Positions 6,984 to 14,968 of a stretch of 40,370 nucleotides of DNA are shown here, in pieces (positions within the stretch are counted from its first letter, which is position 1; the number at the start of each line of letters is the position of its first letter). The position numbers were made by a program, and so were the translations under genes. The notes beneath the pieces are model-generated. The model saw nothing but the letters and a program-made list of their open reading frames with translations, was not told the origin of the DNA and searched no databases. Source of the DNA: Desulfobulbaceae bacterium (GTDB taxonomy: Bacteria; Desulfobacterota; Desulfobulbia; Desulfobulbales; Desulfobulbaceae); assembly GCA_011389815.1 (NCBI GenBank), contig JAABTP010000023.1, forward strand, positions 1 through 40,370, written 5' to 3'.

Positions 6984-8351
6984 ATGCCTGTCCATCCCTT
7001 TGATTTTCAAATAAATCCCCATGTTTTCAGCACCCCGGAACTGGAGGCCCTGTTTGACGAACAGGCAGTCTTGCAACGCTGGCTTGATGTTGAGGCTGCC
7101 TTAGCTGTGGCCCAGGGGAAACTCGGTATTATCCCGGCAGAGGCTGCAACAGAGATTCAGGCAAAAGCGCAACTGGAGCATATTGATCTGGACAGCGTTC
7201 GGGAGGGGTACAGCAAGAGTCGGAATTCCGTGGTTCCCTTACTGGGTGGTCTGCGCCGGGCCTGTCAGGATGGGTATGGGGAATATGTCCATTACGGAGC
7301 AACAACCCAGGATATTCTGGATACCGGCCAAATCCTCTCTCTCAAGCAGACCTTGAATATTCTGGAACGGGATCTCTTGTCTGTAGAAGATATTTGCATG
7401 CAGCTGGCAGAGGAGCATCGTGCAACCCCGATGGTGGCGAGAACCCACGGCCAGCAGGCATTGCCCATCACTTTTGGCCTCAAGGTTGCGGGCTGGATGA
7501 CAGAGGTGCGTCGTCATATTGAGCGGATCAGGCATCTGCAAGGTACGGTTTGTGTTGGACAACTCAGTGGAGCCGTAGGAACCTATGCTGCTTTAGGGCC
7601 TCAAGGGCTTGCAGTTGCTGAAGAAACCCTGCGTTTGCTGGGCCTGGAGCACGATCCGCTTTCCTGGCATACCAGCAGGGATAGAATTGCCGAGCTGGCC
7701 TCTGCTTTTGCCCTCTTGGTTATGACGATGGCCAAAATTGCCAATGAGATCTTTCAGCTCCAGAAAACAGAGATTGATGAACTCCGGGAACCATCGCTTT
7801 CCGGTGCATTATCCAGCAGTACCATGCCCCATAAGCAGAATCCGGTCATATGCCAGCGGGTGAATGCCCTGGCAAAACATGTCCGGGCCCAGGCAGGCAC
7901 GGTTATGGAAAGCAGTCTGCATGAGCATGAACGGGACCCGCGTTGCCTCTGGGCAGAATGGTTGGCTGTGCCCCAGTTATGCATTGCCACAGGAACTGCC
8001 TTGCATTTGATGGTCGGGGTGCTTTCCGGGCTGCATGTACGCAAAGAGCAGATGCTTGCAAATCTGCATCAGCGGAAAGACCTGATCTCTACGGAATGGT
8101 TGCTTTTTCAACTTAGCAACAAGGGACTTGGGAAAAACAAGGCGTTAAGAAAAATACATAATCTGGCAGAGGCGGCAGCAAAGAATGGCCGTAGCCTGAA
8201 AGAAATGGTGTTAGCAGATGAGGAGATAGGCTCATTCTTCACCCTTGATGACCTTGCTCCGCTGGATCAACCAGAGCAGTATATTGGTCATGCTCTGGAG
8301 ATTGTCGATCAGGTAAATGCTGGTATCCGCAGACAACGTCAGAATGATTAG
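6984..8351 (+). CDS. Fumarase/adenylosuccinate lyase superfamily enzyme
   Basis: This 455-residue protein belongs to the aspartase/fumarase superfamily, whose members eliminate fumarate or a related product from a substituted succinate. It resembles adenylosuccinate lyase and 3-carboxy-cis,cis-muconate cycloisomerase. Visible motifs are HYGATTQDI, ARTHGQQALPITFG with the conserved THGQ, and the superfamily signature SSTMPHKQNP in the Ser loop. If adenylosuccinate lyase, it would act in purine synthesis. I took ATG 6984 (MPVHPFDFQINPHVF) as the start; the frame is open back to TTG 6945 and neither has a clear ribosome binding site. A dedicated aromatic degradation pathway is not visible nearby, so a PcaB role is unsupported. 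Confidence 0.85.
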   Translation: MPVHPFDFQINPHVFSTPELEALFDEQAVLQRWLDVEAALAVAQGKLGIIPAEAATEIQAKAQLEHIDLDSVREGYSKSRNSVVPLLGGLRRACQDGYGEYVHYGATTQDILDTGQILSLKQTLNILERDLLSVEDICMQLAEEHRATPMVARTHGQQALPITFGLKVAGWMTEVRRHIERIRHLQGTVCVGQLSGAVGTYAALGPQGLAVAEETLRLLGLEHDPLSWHTSRDRIAELASAFALLVMTMAKIANEIFQLQKTEIDELREPSLSGALSSSTMPHKQNPVICQRVNALAKHVRAQAGTVMESSLHEHERDPRCLWAEWLAVPQLCIATGTALHLMVGVLSGLHVRKEQMLANLHQRKDLISTEWLLFQLSNKGLGKNKALRKIHNLAEAAAKNGRSLKEMVLADEEIGSFFTLDDLAPLDQPEQYIGHALEIVDQVNAGIRRQRQND

Positions 8352-8477
8352 AGTAACTGCTTTTTATCCCTTGTGAAGACCCTGATGATATGTTTTACAA
8401 AGTAGAGGGGTTGAGAATACAACAACACCTGTCTTGTTGCTGGTGAGTTAACACAATCTCAAGAGGAGATCCGAACA

Positions 8478-8663
8478 ATGCGAAACGTAAAGATTGATAT
8501 GGAAAAATGTACAAACTGTCGGGAATGCGTAGAAGTCTGCCCCGAGGAAGTCTTTCAGCTGGTGGACGGTGTTCCTGTTCATACGTATAAAGAGAAATGC
8601 ATTGAGTGTGATCTCTGTATCAATATCTGCCCGGAAGATGCCATCAGTGTTGTCGCACAGTAA
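8478..8663 (+). CDS. 2[4Fe-4S] ferredoxin
   Basis: This is a 61-residue low-potential electron carrier of the clostridial type. Two complete cluster-binding motifs are visible: CTNCRECVEVCP at 11-22 and CIECDLCINICP at 41-52, each CxxCxxCxxxCP. The ATG has AGAGGAGATC upstream. In anaerobes such ferredoxins serve oxidoreductases such as pyruvate:ferredoxin oxidoreductase; the partner here cannot be read from context. It appears to be a single-gene transcript ended by the hairpin at 8680-8732. Confidence 0.93.
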   Translation: MRNVKIDMEKCTNCRECVEVCPEEVFQLVDGVPVHTYKEKCIECDLCINICPEDAISVVAQ

Positions 8664-8679
8664 CGGCTTTAAGAGAAGG

Positions 8680-8732
8680 TGATCCGAGCAAGGACAGCGA
8701 GGGCGCATTCCTTCTTGGTCCTTGTCGGATCA
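8680..8732. terminator. Long hairpin, probable bidirectional terminator
   Basis: TGATCCGAGCAAGGAC (8680-8695) pairs with GTCCTTGTCGGATCA (8718-8732) with one bulged base. The loop is 22 bases. ATGATTTTT follows on the plus strand. It lies between the convergent ferredoxin and the Cys-containing small gene, so it may serve both. Confidence 0.6.
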
Positions 8733-8753
8733 TATGATTTTTCATGACATCTT

Positions 8754-9092
8754 TCAGTGGTGTTCTGTCGCTGATAAGCCTTTGTCAGGAGCAGGCAATG
8801 GTCCTTTTGGTAAGCGGGAATGCCATACCTGGCGTCCTGTCTGTAATGAGAGACTGAGCAGGCAGGATTGCCAGTCAATAATAAAGCTGACACCCTCAAC
8901 GGTCCTGATTATCCCGCATTCACTCATTCCTGAGCAATCTTCCAAGGTCCGGCAGAGAATTTTTATATGCTCTTGGCCGCTGTTGTCATGTTTTACGGTT
9001 TCAACCTCCTTGACTCTGATCTCTGTTGTTTTGTTAATGACTGGACAATAACATATTCTGTGGTGGATGGCGCTTGCCAGTTGCGTGATCAT
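8754..9092 (-). CDS. Small Cys-containing protein, function unknown
   Basis: The 112-residue frame starts at ATG 9092 after a GAGGGTAC ribosome binding site. The N-terminal half looks like a folded protein: CYCPVINKTTEIRVKEVE, later ILCRTLEDCSGMSECGI, which gives a CxC pair and a CxxxxxCxxxxxC cluster that could bind metal. The C-terminal 30 residues (after about residue 80) are less protein-like. I recognise no named domain. It is convergent with the ferredoxin and single on its strand. It could still be a chance frame. Confidence 0.5.
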   Translation of the reverse strand: MITQLASAIHHRICYCPVINKTTEIRVKEVETVKHDNSGQEHIKILCRTLEDCSGMSECGIIRTVEGVSFIIDWQSCLLSLSLQTGRQVWHSRLPKGPLPAPDKGLSATEHH

Positions 9093-9412
9093 CGTACCCT
9101 CGTATGGCTTGGTTACCCTCCTTTTCAGTAGCACATTGTATTTTGTTCCTTATTTTTTTGCAACATATATCATGTTGTTATGGGCTGCATGAGCGTGCTG
9201 TAATGAATTTTCCTTGTGCCATAATGAATTTTATTTTTTCTACTGGCTTCCCCTGTTTCCTGGAAGGGTGTTTTTGGGGTATCGCTCCTGATAGCTTCCT
9301 TTTTGAAAGGAACTATGTTACATGCTTTTTAAGCACCACTCTGTAATAAGGGGATGTATAAAAGTACCTTCAGGATAAGAAGAGGGGAAGGGTCGAGAGA
9401 AGTGGATAAGGA
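9093..9412. other. Intergenic region with no supported gene
   Basis: This stretch of about 320 bases holds T-rich sequence upstream of the small Cys-containing gene and probably its promoter. Short open frames exist on both strands, but none has a ribosome binding site together with protein-like composition. I see no repeats or structured RNA. Confidence 0.4.
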
Positions 9413-9446
9413 ATAAAAAAAGCCTGAAGAATTTCTTCTTCAGGCT
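9413..9446 (-). terminator. Rho-independent terminator of tRNA-Asn
   Basis: Read on the minus strand, AGCCTGAAGAA (9446-9436), loop GAAA and TTCTTCAGGCT (9431-9421) form an 11-bp stem followed by a run of T from 9420 down to about 9414. It lies just downstream of the tRNA-Asn gene on the same strand. Confidence 0.85.
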
Positions 9447-9457
9447 TTTCATATTTA

Positions 9458-9533
9458 TGGCTCCTCGGGACGGACTCGAACCGCCGACAAGGTGGTTAAC
9501 AGCCACCCGCTCTACCAACTGAGCTACCGAGGA
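9458..9533 (-). tRNA. tRNA-Asn (anticodon GTT)
   Basis: The 76-base gene folds as a full cloverleaf on the minus strand. Acceptor TCCTCGG pairs with CCGAGGA, the D arm contains AGCTCAGTTGGTAGAGC, the anticodon loop is CTGTTAA with GTT, and the T arm contains GGTTCGAGTCC. The discriminator G and CCA end are encoded (9458-9460). Confidence 0.97.
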
Positions 9534-9660
9534 ATATATTCTTTGCTCGCATCAACGAGTGGCTTTATAGCATAATATGATTGCTTAGGTCAAGTAAAAA
9601 ATACGCTCAACGAAAAAAGCTTGCACAAAGTATAAAAGTTCTGTATATAGAGAGCGTCGT

Positions 9661-9738
9661 CGGGGCGTAGCGCAGCCTGGTTAGCGTGCCTGCCTTGGGA
9701 GCAGGAGGTCGTAGGTTCGAATCCTACCGCCCCGACCA
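9661..9738 (+). tRNA. tRNA-Pro (anticodon TGG)
   Basis: The 78-base gene has acceptor CGGGGCG pairing with CGCCCCG and discriminator A. The anticodon stem-loop is CCTGC-CTTGGGA-GCAGG with anticodon TGG, and the T arm is GTAGG-TTCGAAT-CCTAC. CCA is encoded. It diverges from the tRNA-Asn gene 127 bases away. Confidence 0.97.
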
Positions 9739-9871
9739 CTTCTTTTCTGGTTGTTTCAATGCAACGTATTGCAATGGATTTCAACTTGTCTTTTGCTGTC
9801 TCTGTATTACAGCTACATCACACGAACTTACTTTGTAAATTTCCTGTAATTTGTTCCTGAACATCGGCTCG

Positions 9872-10420
9872 TTATTCTGTTTTTCTCTTCCTGAAAAGAT
9901 AGGCTGCAAAAACTCCTGCTACCGCTCCAAAGAGATGCGCCTCCCATGATATGAATCCATGAAAAGGAGACAGACCATTGAGCATGCCCACTCCATAGAC
10001 CAATGCAATAATAATGGAGACAATAGCCGGAACCAGCTTTCGGTTCAGGATGCCAGAGCTGATCAGAAAGGCGGCTAAGCCGTAGATCAGCATGCTGGCC
10101 CCGATATGATTGGCTGTCCGGGCCAAGACCCAGACCAGCAGGCCGCCGCATCCAATAATCAACAAGATAACGTCAAAAAAGATCTTCCTGTAAAACAGAC
10201 TCAAGAGCAGCGTCAGGACAAAGAGGGGTACTGTATTGCTGATAAGGTGTCTGATGTTAACATGGAGAAAATTGGTCAGGGGAATCCCGATCAACCCTCC
10301 GGTGGTGCGTGGGATAATTCCATAGCTATTCAGGCGGAGAGGCAGGATCAGGTCTACAAGATAGATTGCCCAAATCGTGCAGACAAGGTAGGTTGGAAGA
10401 GTAGCAGGGCCGAGTTTCAT
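9872..10420 (-). CDS. Rhomboid family intramembrane serine protease
   Basis: Rhomboids cleave substrates within or near the membrane. The 182-residue protein has about six hydrophobic segments. The catalytic dyad is visible: HIGASMLIYG with Ser109 in the GxS motif, and His162 in SWEAHLFGAVAG. Asn62 in RHLISNTVPL matches the conserved oxyanion-side residue and the H-x5-N pattern of TM2. The ATG at 10420 was preferred because AGGA lies seven bases upstream; the frame is open to TTG 10516. It stands alone after tRNA-Pro and diverges from hisB. Its substrate is unknown. Confidence 0.9.
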   Translation of the reverse strand: MKLGPATLPTYLVCTIWAIYLVDLILPLRLNSYGIIPRTTGGLIGIPLTNFLHVNIRHLISNTVPLFVLTLLLSLFYRKIFFDVILLIIGCGGLLVWVLARTANHIGASMLIYGLAAFLISSGILNRKLVPAIVSIIIALVYGVGMLNGLSPFHGFISWEAHLFGAVAGVFAAYLFRKRKTE

Positions 10421-10666
10421 GATTATTCCTGAGAGACTTTGAGGGAGTAATTTGAACAACCTGACAACAGGATAGCAAATGTCGTCCTGTTCTGCAAGCA
10501 ATGAGAAGATAGGCAAAAGGGCCAGACAGATACTAATTCAGGGTAAATTCAGGTTGCCAATATTGAGCAGCCTGAATAATATAATCGGGTTTATCAAACC
10601 GTAAGAAATACCTTTCCCGCTCCCTGAAGTGGGGCAACAAAAAGACAACTTCCATCTTTCGAGATT

Positions 10667-11278
10667 ATGACAGAACCCACGCGCACTGTTTCCCCACGGA
10701 CAAGCACCATAGAGCGGGAGACCCTGGAAACAAAGATTTCTCTCCAACTGGATATTGACGGCTCAGGTAAGGCTGATATCAGTACCGGGGTTGGATTTCT
10801 GGATCATATGCTGACCCTTTTTGCTGTGCATGGTTTTTTTGATCTCACGGTCCAGGCCAAAGGGGATACCTATGTGGATGATCACCATACGGTGGAAGAT
10901 ATTGGTATCTGCCTGGGACAAGCCTTTGCCCAGGCTCTGGGTGATAAGGCGGGTATTCATCGCTATGCCCATGCCTATGTGCCCATGGATGAAACCCTGG
11001 TCCGGGTTAGCCTTGATTATTCCAATCGTCCCTTTCTCCATTATGATGTGACCATCAGAGACCAAAAAGTGGGAATCTTTGATACCGCCCTTGTTGTGGA
11101 ATTCCTGCGGGCTGTGGCCCAGCATGCTGGCCTCACCCTGCATGTGGATCTTCTCCACGGGGAAAATGCCCATCATATTATTGAGGCGGTGTTTAAGGCT
11201 CTTGGGCGGGCAATGGGAGAGGGAGCGTCCCTGCGGCAGGGGCTTGTGGGTACCCTGTCGTCAAAGGGATCTTTGTAA
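10667..11278 (+). CDS. hisB: Imidazoleglycerol-phosphate dehydratase
   Basis: HisB dehydrates imidazole glycerol phosphate to imidazole acetol phosphate in histidine synthesis, using two manganese ions. The 203 residues form the usual monofunctional enzyme with no N-terminal phosphatase domain. The two metal-binding signatures are DHHTVED at 72-78 and ENAHHIIEA at 166-174, in the two halves of the duplicated fold, with FLDHML at 44-49. No other his genes lie in the window, so the histidine genes seem scattered. The product is followed by a hairpin-rich gap and then a lipoprotein gene. Confidence 0.97.
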   Translation: MTEPTRTVSPRTSTIERETLETKISLQLDIDGSGKADISTGVGFLDHMLTLFAVHGFFDLTVQAKGDTYVDDHHTVEDIGICLGQAFAQALGDKAGIHRYAHAYVPMDETLVRVSLDYSNRPFLHYDVTIRDQKVGIFDTALVVEFLRAVAQHAGLTLHVDLLHGENAHHIIEAVFKALGRAMGEGASLRQGLVGTLSSKGSL

Positions 11279-11287
11279 TTCCCCGTG

Positions 11288-11332
11288 CCCAGTGTTGAAA
11301 CACTGGGCTATTACGGGCTGTCCCTCCGGGAC
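11288..11332. repeat. Double-hairpin intergenic element
   Basis: Just after hisB, CCCAGTGT-TGAA-ACACTGGG (11288-11307) and GTCCC-TCC-GGGAC (11320-11332) form two compact hairpins 12 bases apart. No T run follows, so this looks more like a dispersed palindromic element or mRNA 3' stabiliser than a classical terminator. No second copy was seen in the window. Confidence 0.5.
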
Positions 11333-11405
11333 AAGGAAAGATATAACCGTCTGAATCCGCGTGACTCGTTAATCAATGCATCATGGCATATTATAGGGGA
11401 GAAAA

Positions 11406-12062
11406 ATGAATATAGGATGGAGTAATATTAGAGGAGTTGCTTTAACAGGGATGCTTGCCGTGACGATCCTGAGTACAGGATGCAGCCAGAAAAAGGTAAA
11501 AAATTTTGAACAGCACCCTGATTTTGCTGTCAGCTGCGTAGCTGTTGCCCCGGTAGTCAGTGATCCGCCTCTGGACAGTGCCTTACTTTCTCAAATAGAG
11601 AAAAAAGAGCTGGAAGACGGGCTGTATTATATGAATAAATTTTTGAAAAAATATTTTATCAGCAGAAAGGATGTACGGCTTTTCAGTGATGGCAATTTTA
11701 CTGTTGAAGAGGATGAATCAGTGCGGCCTTCCCTGGAACGAGCCAAGAGATTTGCTGATAAATTGAGCTGTAATACCGTACTGGAAACCAGCCTCCATCG
11801 GTATAAAGAGCGGATTGGCGGCAATATGGCTGCCAAAGAGCCTGCCTCGGTTGCTTTTGAATATCGTCTCATGGCCATGCCTGATGGCAAGGTACTCTGC
11901 CAGGACAACTTTGATGCGGAGCAGCAATCCCTGTTAGGAAACCTCCTGGGTTTTCGTGAAGGCACAGGTGGGGCTTTAACCTGGCTTACTGCGAAAGAAT
12001 TTATGAAAAAGGGGCTGCAAAATCGGCTGGGAAAATGTTCCTATCTTGCTGAAGAGAAGTAG
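11406..12062 (+). CDS. Lipoprotein, function unknown
   Basis: The 218-residue product begins with a lipoprotein signal peptide ending in a lipobox, LSTGC, with lipidated Cys at residue 26. The mature part has VSCVAVAPVVSDPPLDS near residues 38-53, a helical middle and a C-terminal region with RLMAMPDGKVLCQDNF. The pattern (beta strand with AVxPV, then helices, then a DG turn) is like periplasmic lipoproteins with a CsgG/TolB-N-like alpha-beta fold, but I cannot assign a family. AGGGGAG lies upstream of the ATG. It precedes the ttcA-like gene by 32 bases on the same strand. Confidence 0.75.
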   Translation: MNIGWSNIRGVALTGMLAVTILSTGCSQKKVKNFEQHPDFAVSCVAVAPVVSDPPLDSALLSQIEKKELEDGLYYMNKFLKKYFISRKDVRLFSDGNFTVEEDESVRPSLERAKRFADKLSCNTVLETSLHRYKERIGGNMAAKEPASVAFEYRLMAMPDGKVLCQDNFDAEQQSLLGNLLGFREGTGGALTWLTAKEFMKKGLQNRLGKCSYLAEEK

Positions 12063-12094
12063 CTTGCTTTCATTTTCCTGTTTTTGATCAAGCC

Positions 12095-12892
12095 ATGAAG
12101 ACCATCCTTACTGCTGGAGAAAACCGGCGCATTGCCAAAGCCATGCTGGATTATGGTATGCTGGCGGATAGGGACAGAATTCTGGTCGCGGTTTCCGGCG
12201 GGATTGATTCCCTGGTTCTGGCTTGGGTGCTTGATAACTGGCGAAAAAAAGCCCCGATTGATTATGAGGTACAGGCCGTGTATGTAGATATGCGTCCTTC
12301 AGGTGGGGAAGCCGGGAATCGAGCAGACCTTATCCGGGAGCGGCTGGCAGTCTTGGGGCTTTCCTGTCAGGTTATTCCGGCAGAACTGCCTGAGCTACCA
12401 GCGCAGTCTGTTCCTCAACAAAGTTCTCAACAAAGCGATGCAGACCGGGAAAGAGCTGGTATTTGTTTTCAATGCGCCCGTAATCGGCGGCGGCTTCTCT
12501 TTGATCATGCCCATGAGCACGATTTCAACTCTATTGCCTTGGGCCATCACCGGGATGATATTGTGGAAACCTTTTTTATCAATCTTACCTGTAGCGGTAA
12601 TATTAGCACCATGCGCCCCAAACAAGAGCTTTTTTCCGGGCGGCTTGCCTTGATCCGCCCTTTGGCCTATCTGATTAAAAAGGAAATTAGAGGGATCGGG
12701 GCACAACTGGAACTGGACCCGGTTGCCTCTGATTGCCCAGTGTCGGAAAAGACCCGGCGGAAGGATGTCCGAGGGCTGCTGGAACATATGTATGAGCAAA
12801 TCCCTGGCAGCCAGGAGCATGTCTTTGCAGCCCTTGGCAATGTCCGCCAGGATTATCTTCTTCTTCAGGAATCCCATGCGAACCACTCTTGA
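12095..12892 (+). CDS. ttcA: TtcA-like tRNA thiolation PP-loop ATPase
   Basis: TtcA adds sulfur to cytidine 32 of certain tRNAs using ATP and a [4Fe-4S] cluster. The 265-residue protein has the PP-loop SGGIDS at 34-39, CFQCARNRRR at 124-133, GHHRDDIVETF at 150-160 and DCPVSEKTRRKD at 213-224. Cys124, Cys127 and Cys214 match the three cluster ligands of the family. A Ser/Gln-rich stretch (residues 105-115) is an insertion. The last 17 bases overlap the DUF89 gene, so translation is probably coupled. The TtcA family includes paralogues with unknown substrates, so the exact tRNA target is inferred. Confidence 0.88.
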   Translation: MKTILTAGENRRIAKAMLDYGMLADRDRILVAVSGGIDSLVLAWVLDNWRKKAPIDYEVQAVYVDMRPSGGEAGNRADLIRERLAVLGLSCQVIPAELPELPAQSVPQQSSQQSDADRERAGICFQCARNRRRLLFDHAHEHDFNSIALGHHRDDIVETFFINLTCSGNISTMRPKQELFSGRLALIRPLAYLIKKEIRGIGAQLELDPVASDCPVSEKTRRKDVRGLLEHMYEQIPGSQEHVFAALGNVRQDYLLLQESHANHS

Positions 12893-13766
12893 TTGCTTTG
12901 TTTGTTTTATGCGCCAGGCCAGATCCACTGGTCTGCTGGCAACAGATGATCCGGCCTTGCAACGCCAGCTTATAGAAGGGGCAGGTCAGTATATAGAGCA
13001 AGTGGACACTGAGCTTTCTCCGCCGGAAAATGCTGTTGGTCTTTATGCGCTTTTTGCCGATATTTTGGGCAATGATGATCCCTTTGCCCAGGTCAAGCAG
13101 GAAGGCAACAGCTTTGCCCTTGCTGTTCAGGAAGAGGTTGAGCAACGGATTCAGGCTGCGGAAGATTCCCTCCGGGCCGCAATCCGGGTGGCTATTGCTG
13201 GCAACATCATTGACTATGGGGCCTTGCATGAGTTTGATGCCGCAGCGACCATTGAGCAATGCTTTGACCGTGATTTTGTCCTTGATGATTACCCCATTCT
13301 GCTTGAGGCCCTGCACAGTCGTACCTATCCCAAGGTCTTATATCTTTGTGATAACTGTGGTGAGATTGTGTTTGATGGCCTCCTGATCAAGGAACTGAAT
13401 AAGCTGGGCTGTCATGTGACTGCTGCGGTTCGGGAAGCCCCGATCATCAACGATGCCACCTTGGCAGATGCCCGAACCTGTGGCCTGGATCAGATTTGTA
13501 CCGTGATCAGCAACGGAACCAGCTGTCCTGGCACCCCGTTGGCAAGCTGTAGTGCAGAGTTTCAAAAGCAGTTTCAGGCTGCCGATCTCATTATCAGTAA
13601 AGGGATGGGCAATTTTGAGACCTTGTCTGAGGTATCCGCCCCGATCTTTTTTCTCTTTACGGTGAAATGCAGCCAGGTGGCCTTGCATCTTACAGAGCGA
13701 CAGGGCCTTGCGCCAAACGTGGTTCAAGGGGATGGTGAGATGGTGTTGTTGCGGCAGAAAAAGTAG
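12876..13766 (+). CDS. DUF89 / ARMT1-like damage-control phosphatase
   Basis: DUF89 proteins are metal-dependent phosphatases proposed to remove harmful phosphometabolites. The 296-residue protein starts MRTTLDCFVCFMRQA, with the N-terminal Cys pair common in prokaryotic members. It carries the core motif CDNCGEIVFDGLL near residue 155, where Asp-Asn and the second Asp bind metal, and KGMGNFETL near residue 245. The frame is open further upstream within ttcA, but ATG 12876 with AGGA upstream matches the family start. It overlaps ttcA by 17 bases. Confidence 0.88.
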   Translation: MRTTLDCFVCFMRQARSTGLLATDDPALQRQLIEGAGQYIEQVDTELSPPENAVGLYALFADILGNDDPFAQVKQEGNSFALAVQEEVEQRIQAAEDSLRAAIRVAIAGNIIDYGALHEFDAAATIEQCFDRDFVLDDYPILLEALHSRTYPKVLYLCDNCGEIVFDGLLIKELNKLGCHVTAAVREAPIINDATLADARTCGLDQICTVISNGTSCPGTPLASCSAEFQKQFQAADLIISKGMGNFETLSEVSAPIFFLFTVKCSQVALHLTERQGLAPNVVQGDGEMVLLRQKK

Positions 13767-13864
13767 GGGTAACCGGGTGGTTGGCCTTGACAGTACCAAT
13801 GGAGTCTGACCCCTTTGATCTTCTAAACATTTTGGATTGATATTTAAATTTTATTAATGATTAT

Positions 13865-14458
13865 ATGGACAATTCTATATTAGAACAACTAATTGGAATC
13901 AATAAAAGCCTACAAGAGATTGCTTACGTATTAAATAGCCAGTCTTTTTGGAACTCACAGTTGTTTGCTGCAATAATAGGTGCATTATCTGCTATATTTT
14001 CAATGTTTGGAATTGAATTATATAAAAATCATAAAAAGAGAATAACAAAGCTTAATGAAACATATAAATTCTTAATTGACCAACTTAGTTTCCACACTCC
14101 TGATAACATCTTAAAGGAAGCGATACATGATGATACCTTGGGCTATTTAGGAAATGACACAGGTGAAGAAATTAAACTTGGAGAACGTATGGTAATTAGG
14201 TTAATGAAAGATATAGAATATGATCATTATCCTTGTTCTAAACTGAAAATTTTATTTTTTTCATATGAAAAATCATTAAAAAGATTCAGTGAACTTGAGA
14301 GTGAAAATATTGATGATTTTAAATTTTACGTCAAGAATTCCGAGAAAAAGTTTAATAAAATTGAAAGACTGTGTTTCAAGAATCTAAAGGAGGATAAGCG
14401 CATTTATTGGGAACGAAGAGAATCCAAAAAGGATGCCCAGCCAGCAAGTTGGAGTTAA
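13865..14458 (+). CDS. AT-rich orphan protein with one membrane segment
   Basis: I do not recognise this 197-residue protein. It has one likely membrane segment (about residues 32-48, LFAAIIGALSAIFSMFGI), then a long, charged, mostly helical cytoplasmic region rich in Lys, Glu and Ile. Base composition is clearly more AT-rich than the flanking genes, and the codons favour A/T third positions, which suggests acquisition by transfer. The ATG at 13865 has no strong Shine-Dalgarno site. It lies immediately after a short IS-like motif (GGAGTCTGACCCCTTTGA, 13800-13817) and before the vapC relic and repeats, so it sits in an accessory island. Confidence 0.6.
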   Translation: MDNSILEQLIGINKSLQEIAYVLNSQSFWNSQLFAAIIGALSAIFSMFGIELYKNHKKRITKLNETYKFLIDQLSFHTPDNILKEAIHDDTLGYLGNDTGEEIKLGERMVIRLMKDIEYDHYPCSKLKILFFSYEKSLKRFSELESENIDDFKFYVKNSEKKFNKIERLCFKNLKEDKRIYWERRESKKDAQPASWS

Positions 14459-14487
14459 AATGATGGTATAGAAATAATGGGGACAAA

Positions 14488-14523
14488 TTATGCCTTTACA
14501 TCATGAAGAGTTACAGGAATCAC
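14488..14523 (-). pseudogene. Relic of vapC 3' end
   Basis: On the minus strand this reads VIPVTLHDVKA and a stop. It is identical at 32 of 36 bases to the last 12 codons of the intact vapC gene (15484-15519), in the same orientation. Upstream of it the match is lost within a few codons and a TAG appears. It is a fragment left by decay or recombination of a second vapC copy. Confidence 0.7.
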
Positions 14524-14695
14524 TAATCAATCGGGTCAAACTTGATTGATTTAATCAAAATGAAACAAGGGTGCTCATTGAAGACACTTCTCCTCCTTGC
14601 CAACATCCCAAAAGCCGTTTATACTCGCCTGAACAACATAAACATGATTTTCAGTTAACGGAACACGGTGCAAATCCGTGGCATATCCAATGCTG

Positions 14696-14725
14696 TAAAC
14701 TGGGGTAAACTGGGGTAAACTGGGG
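14696..14725. repeat. 10-bp tandem repeat, three perfect units
   Basis: TAAACTGGGG occurs three times in direct, perfect tandem, followed by ACAGGTCAC. The GGGGACAGGTCAC end resembles short motifs that flank transposase-associated repeats in related genomes, but no transposase is present. Confidence 0.85.
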
Positions 14726-14968
14726 ACAGGTCACAATTAAATCAAAAAAACACACCCCGTTTTTGAATCCCATAGCCATGCGGGTTACAGGTCGGGGTTG
14801 CGGGTTCGAATATCAAGAGCAGTCAATATGAGCAAAAAAAGAACTGTTTTATTCCCTTGCAATTTCCAGAAGCAAAAGCTTTTAATTCTGTTCAAGGAAC
14901 AGCATCCATTGCGGCTTTTTTGCAGGAACAAACGCCACGGGAGCGGCCAACAACGCATATTTTGCCGT

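Larger units (their letters stand above)
14459..14968. other. Gene-poor remnant region before the 21-bp array
   Basis: This region holds fragments rather than genes: a vapC 3' relic (14488-14523), a three-unit 10-bp repeat (14696-14725) followed by GGACAGGTCAC, and the segment CACACCCCG...TAGCCATGCGGGTT (about 14752-14787), which has a diverged second copy near 15440-15465. GGTTCGAAT at 14804-14812 resembles a tRNA T loop, but no stem or cloverleaf is present. I see no supported gene. Confidence 0.5.

Noticed and set aside
9590-9784. 64-residue minus-strand frame containing VGAVGFEPTTSCSQGRHANQ
   Set aside because: It is the antisense reading of the tRNA-Pro gene at 9661-9738, a well-known source of false protein annotations.
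14798-14815. tRNA remnant suggested by GGTTCGAAT
   Set aside because: The flanks do not pair as a T stem and no acceptor or anticodon arm can be drawn.
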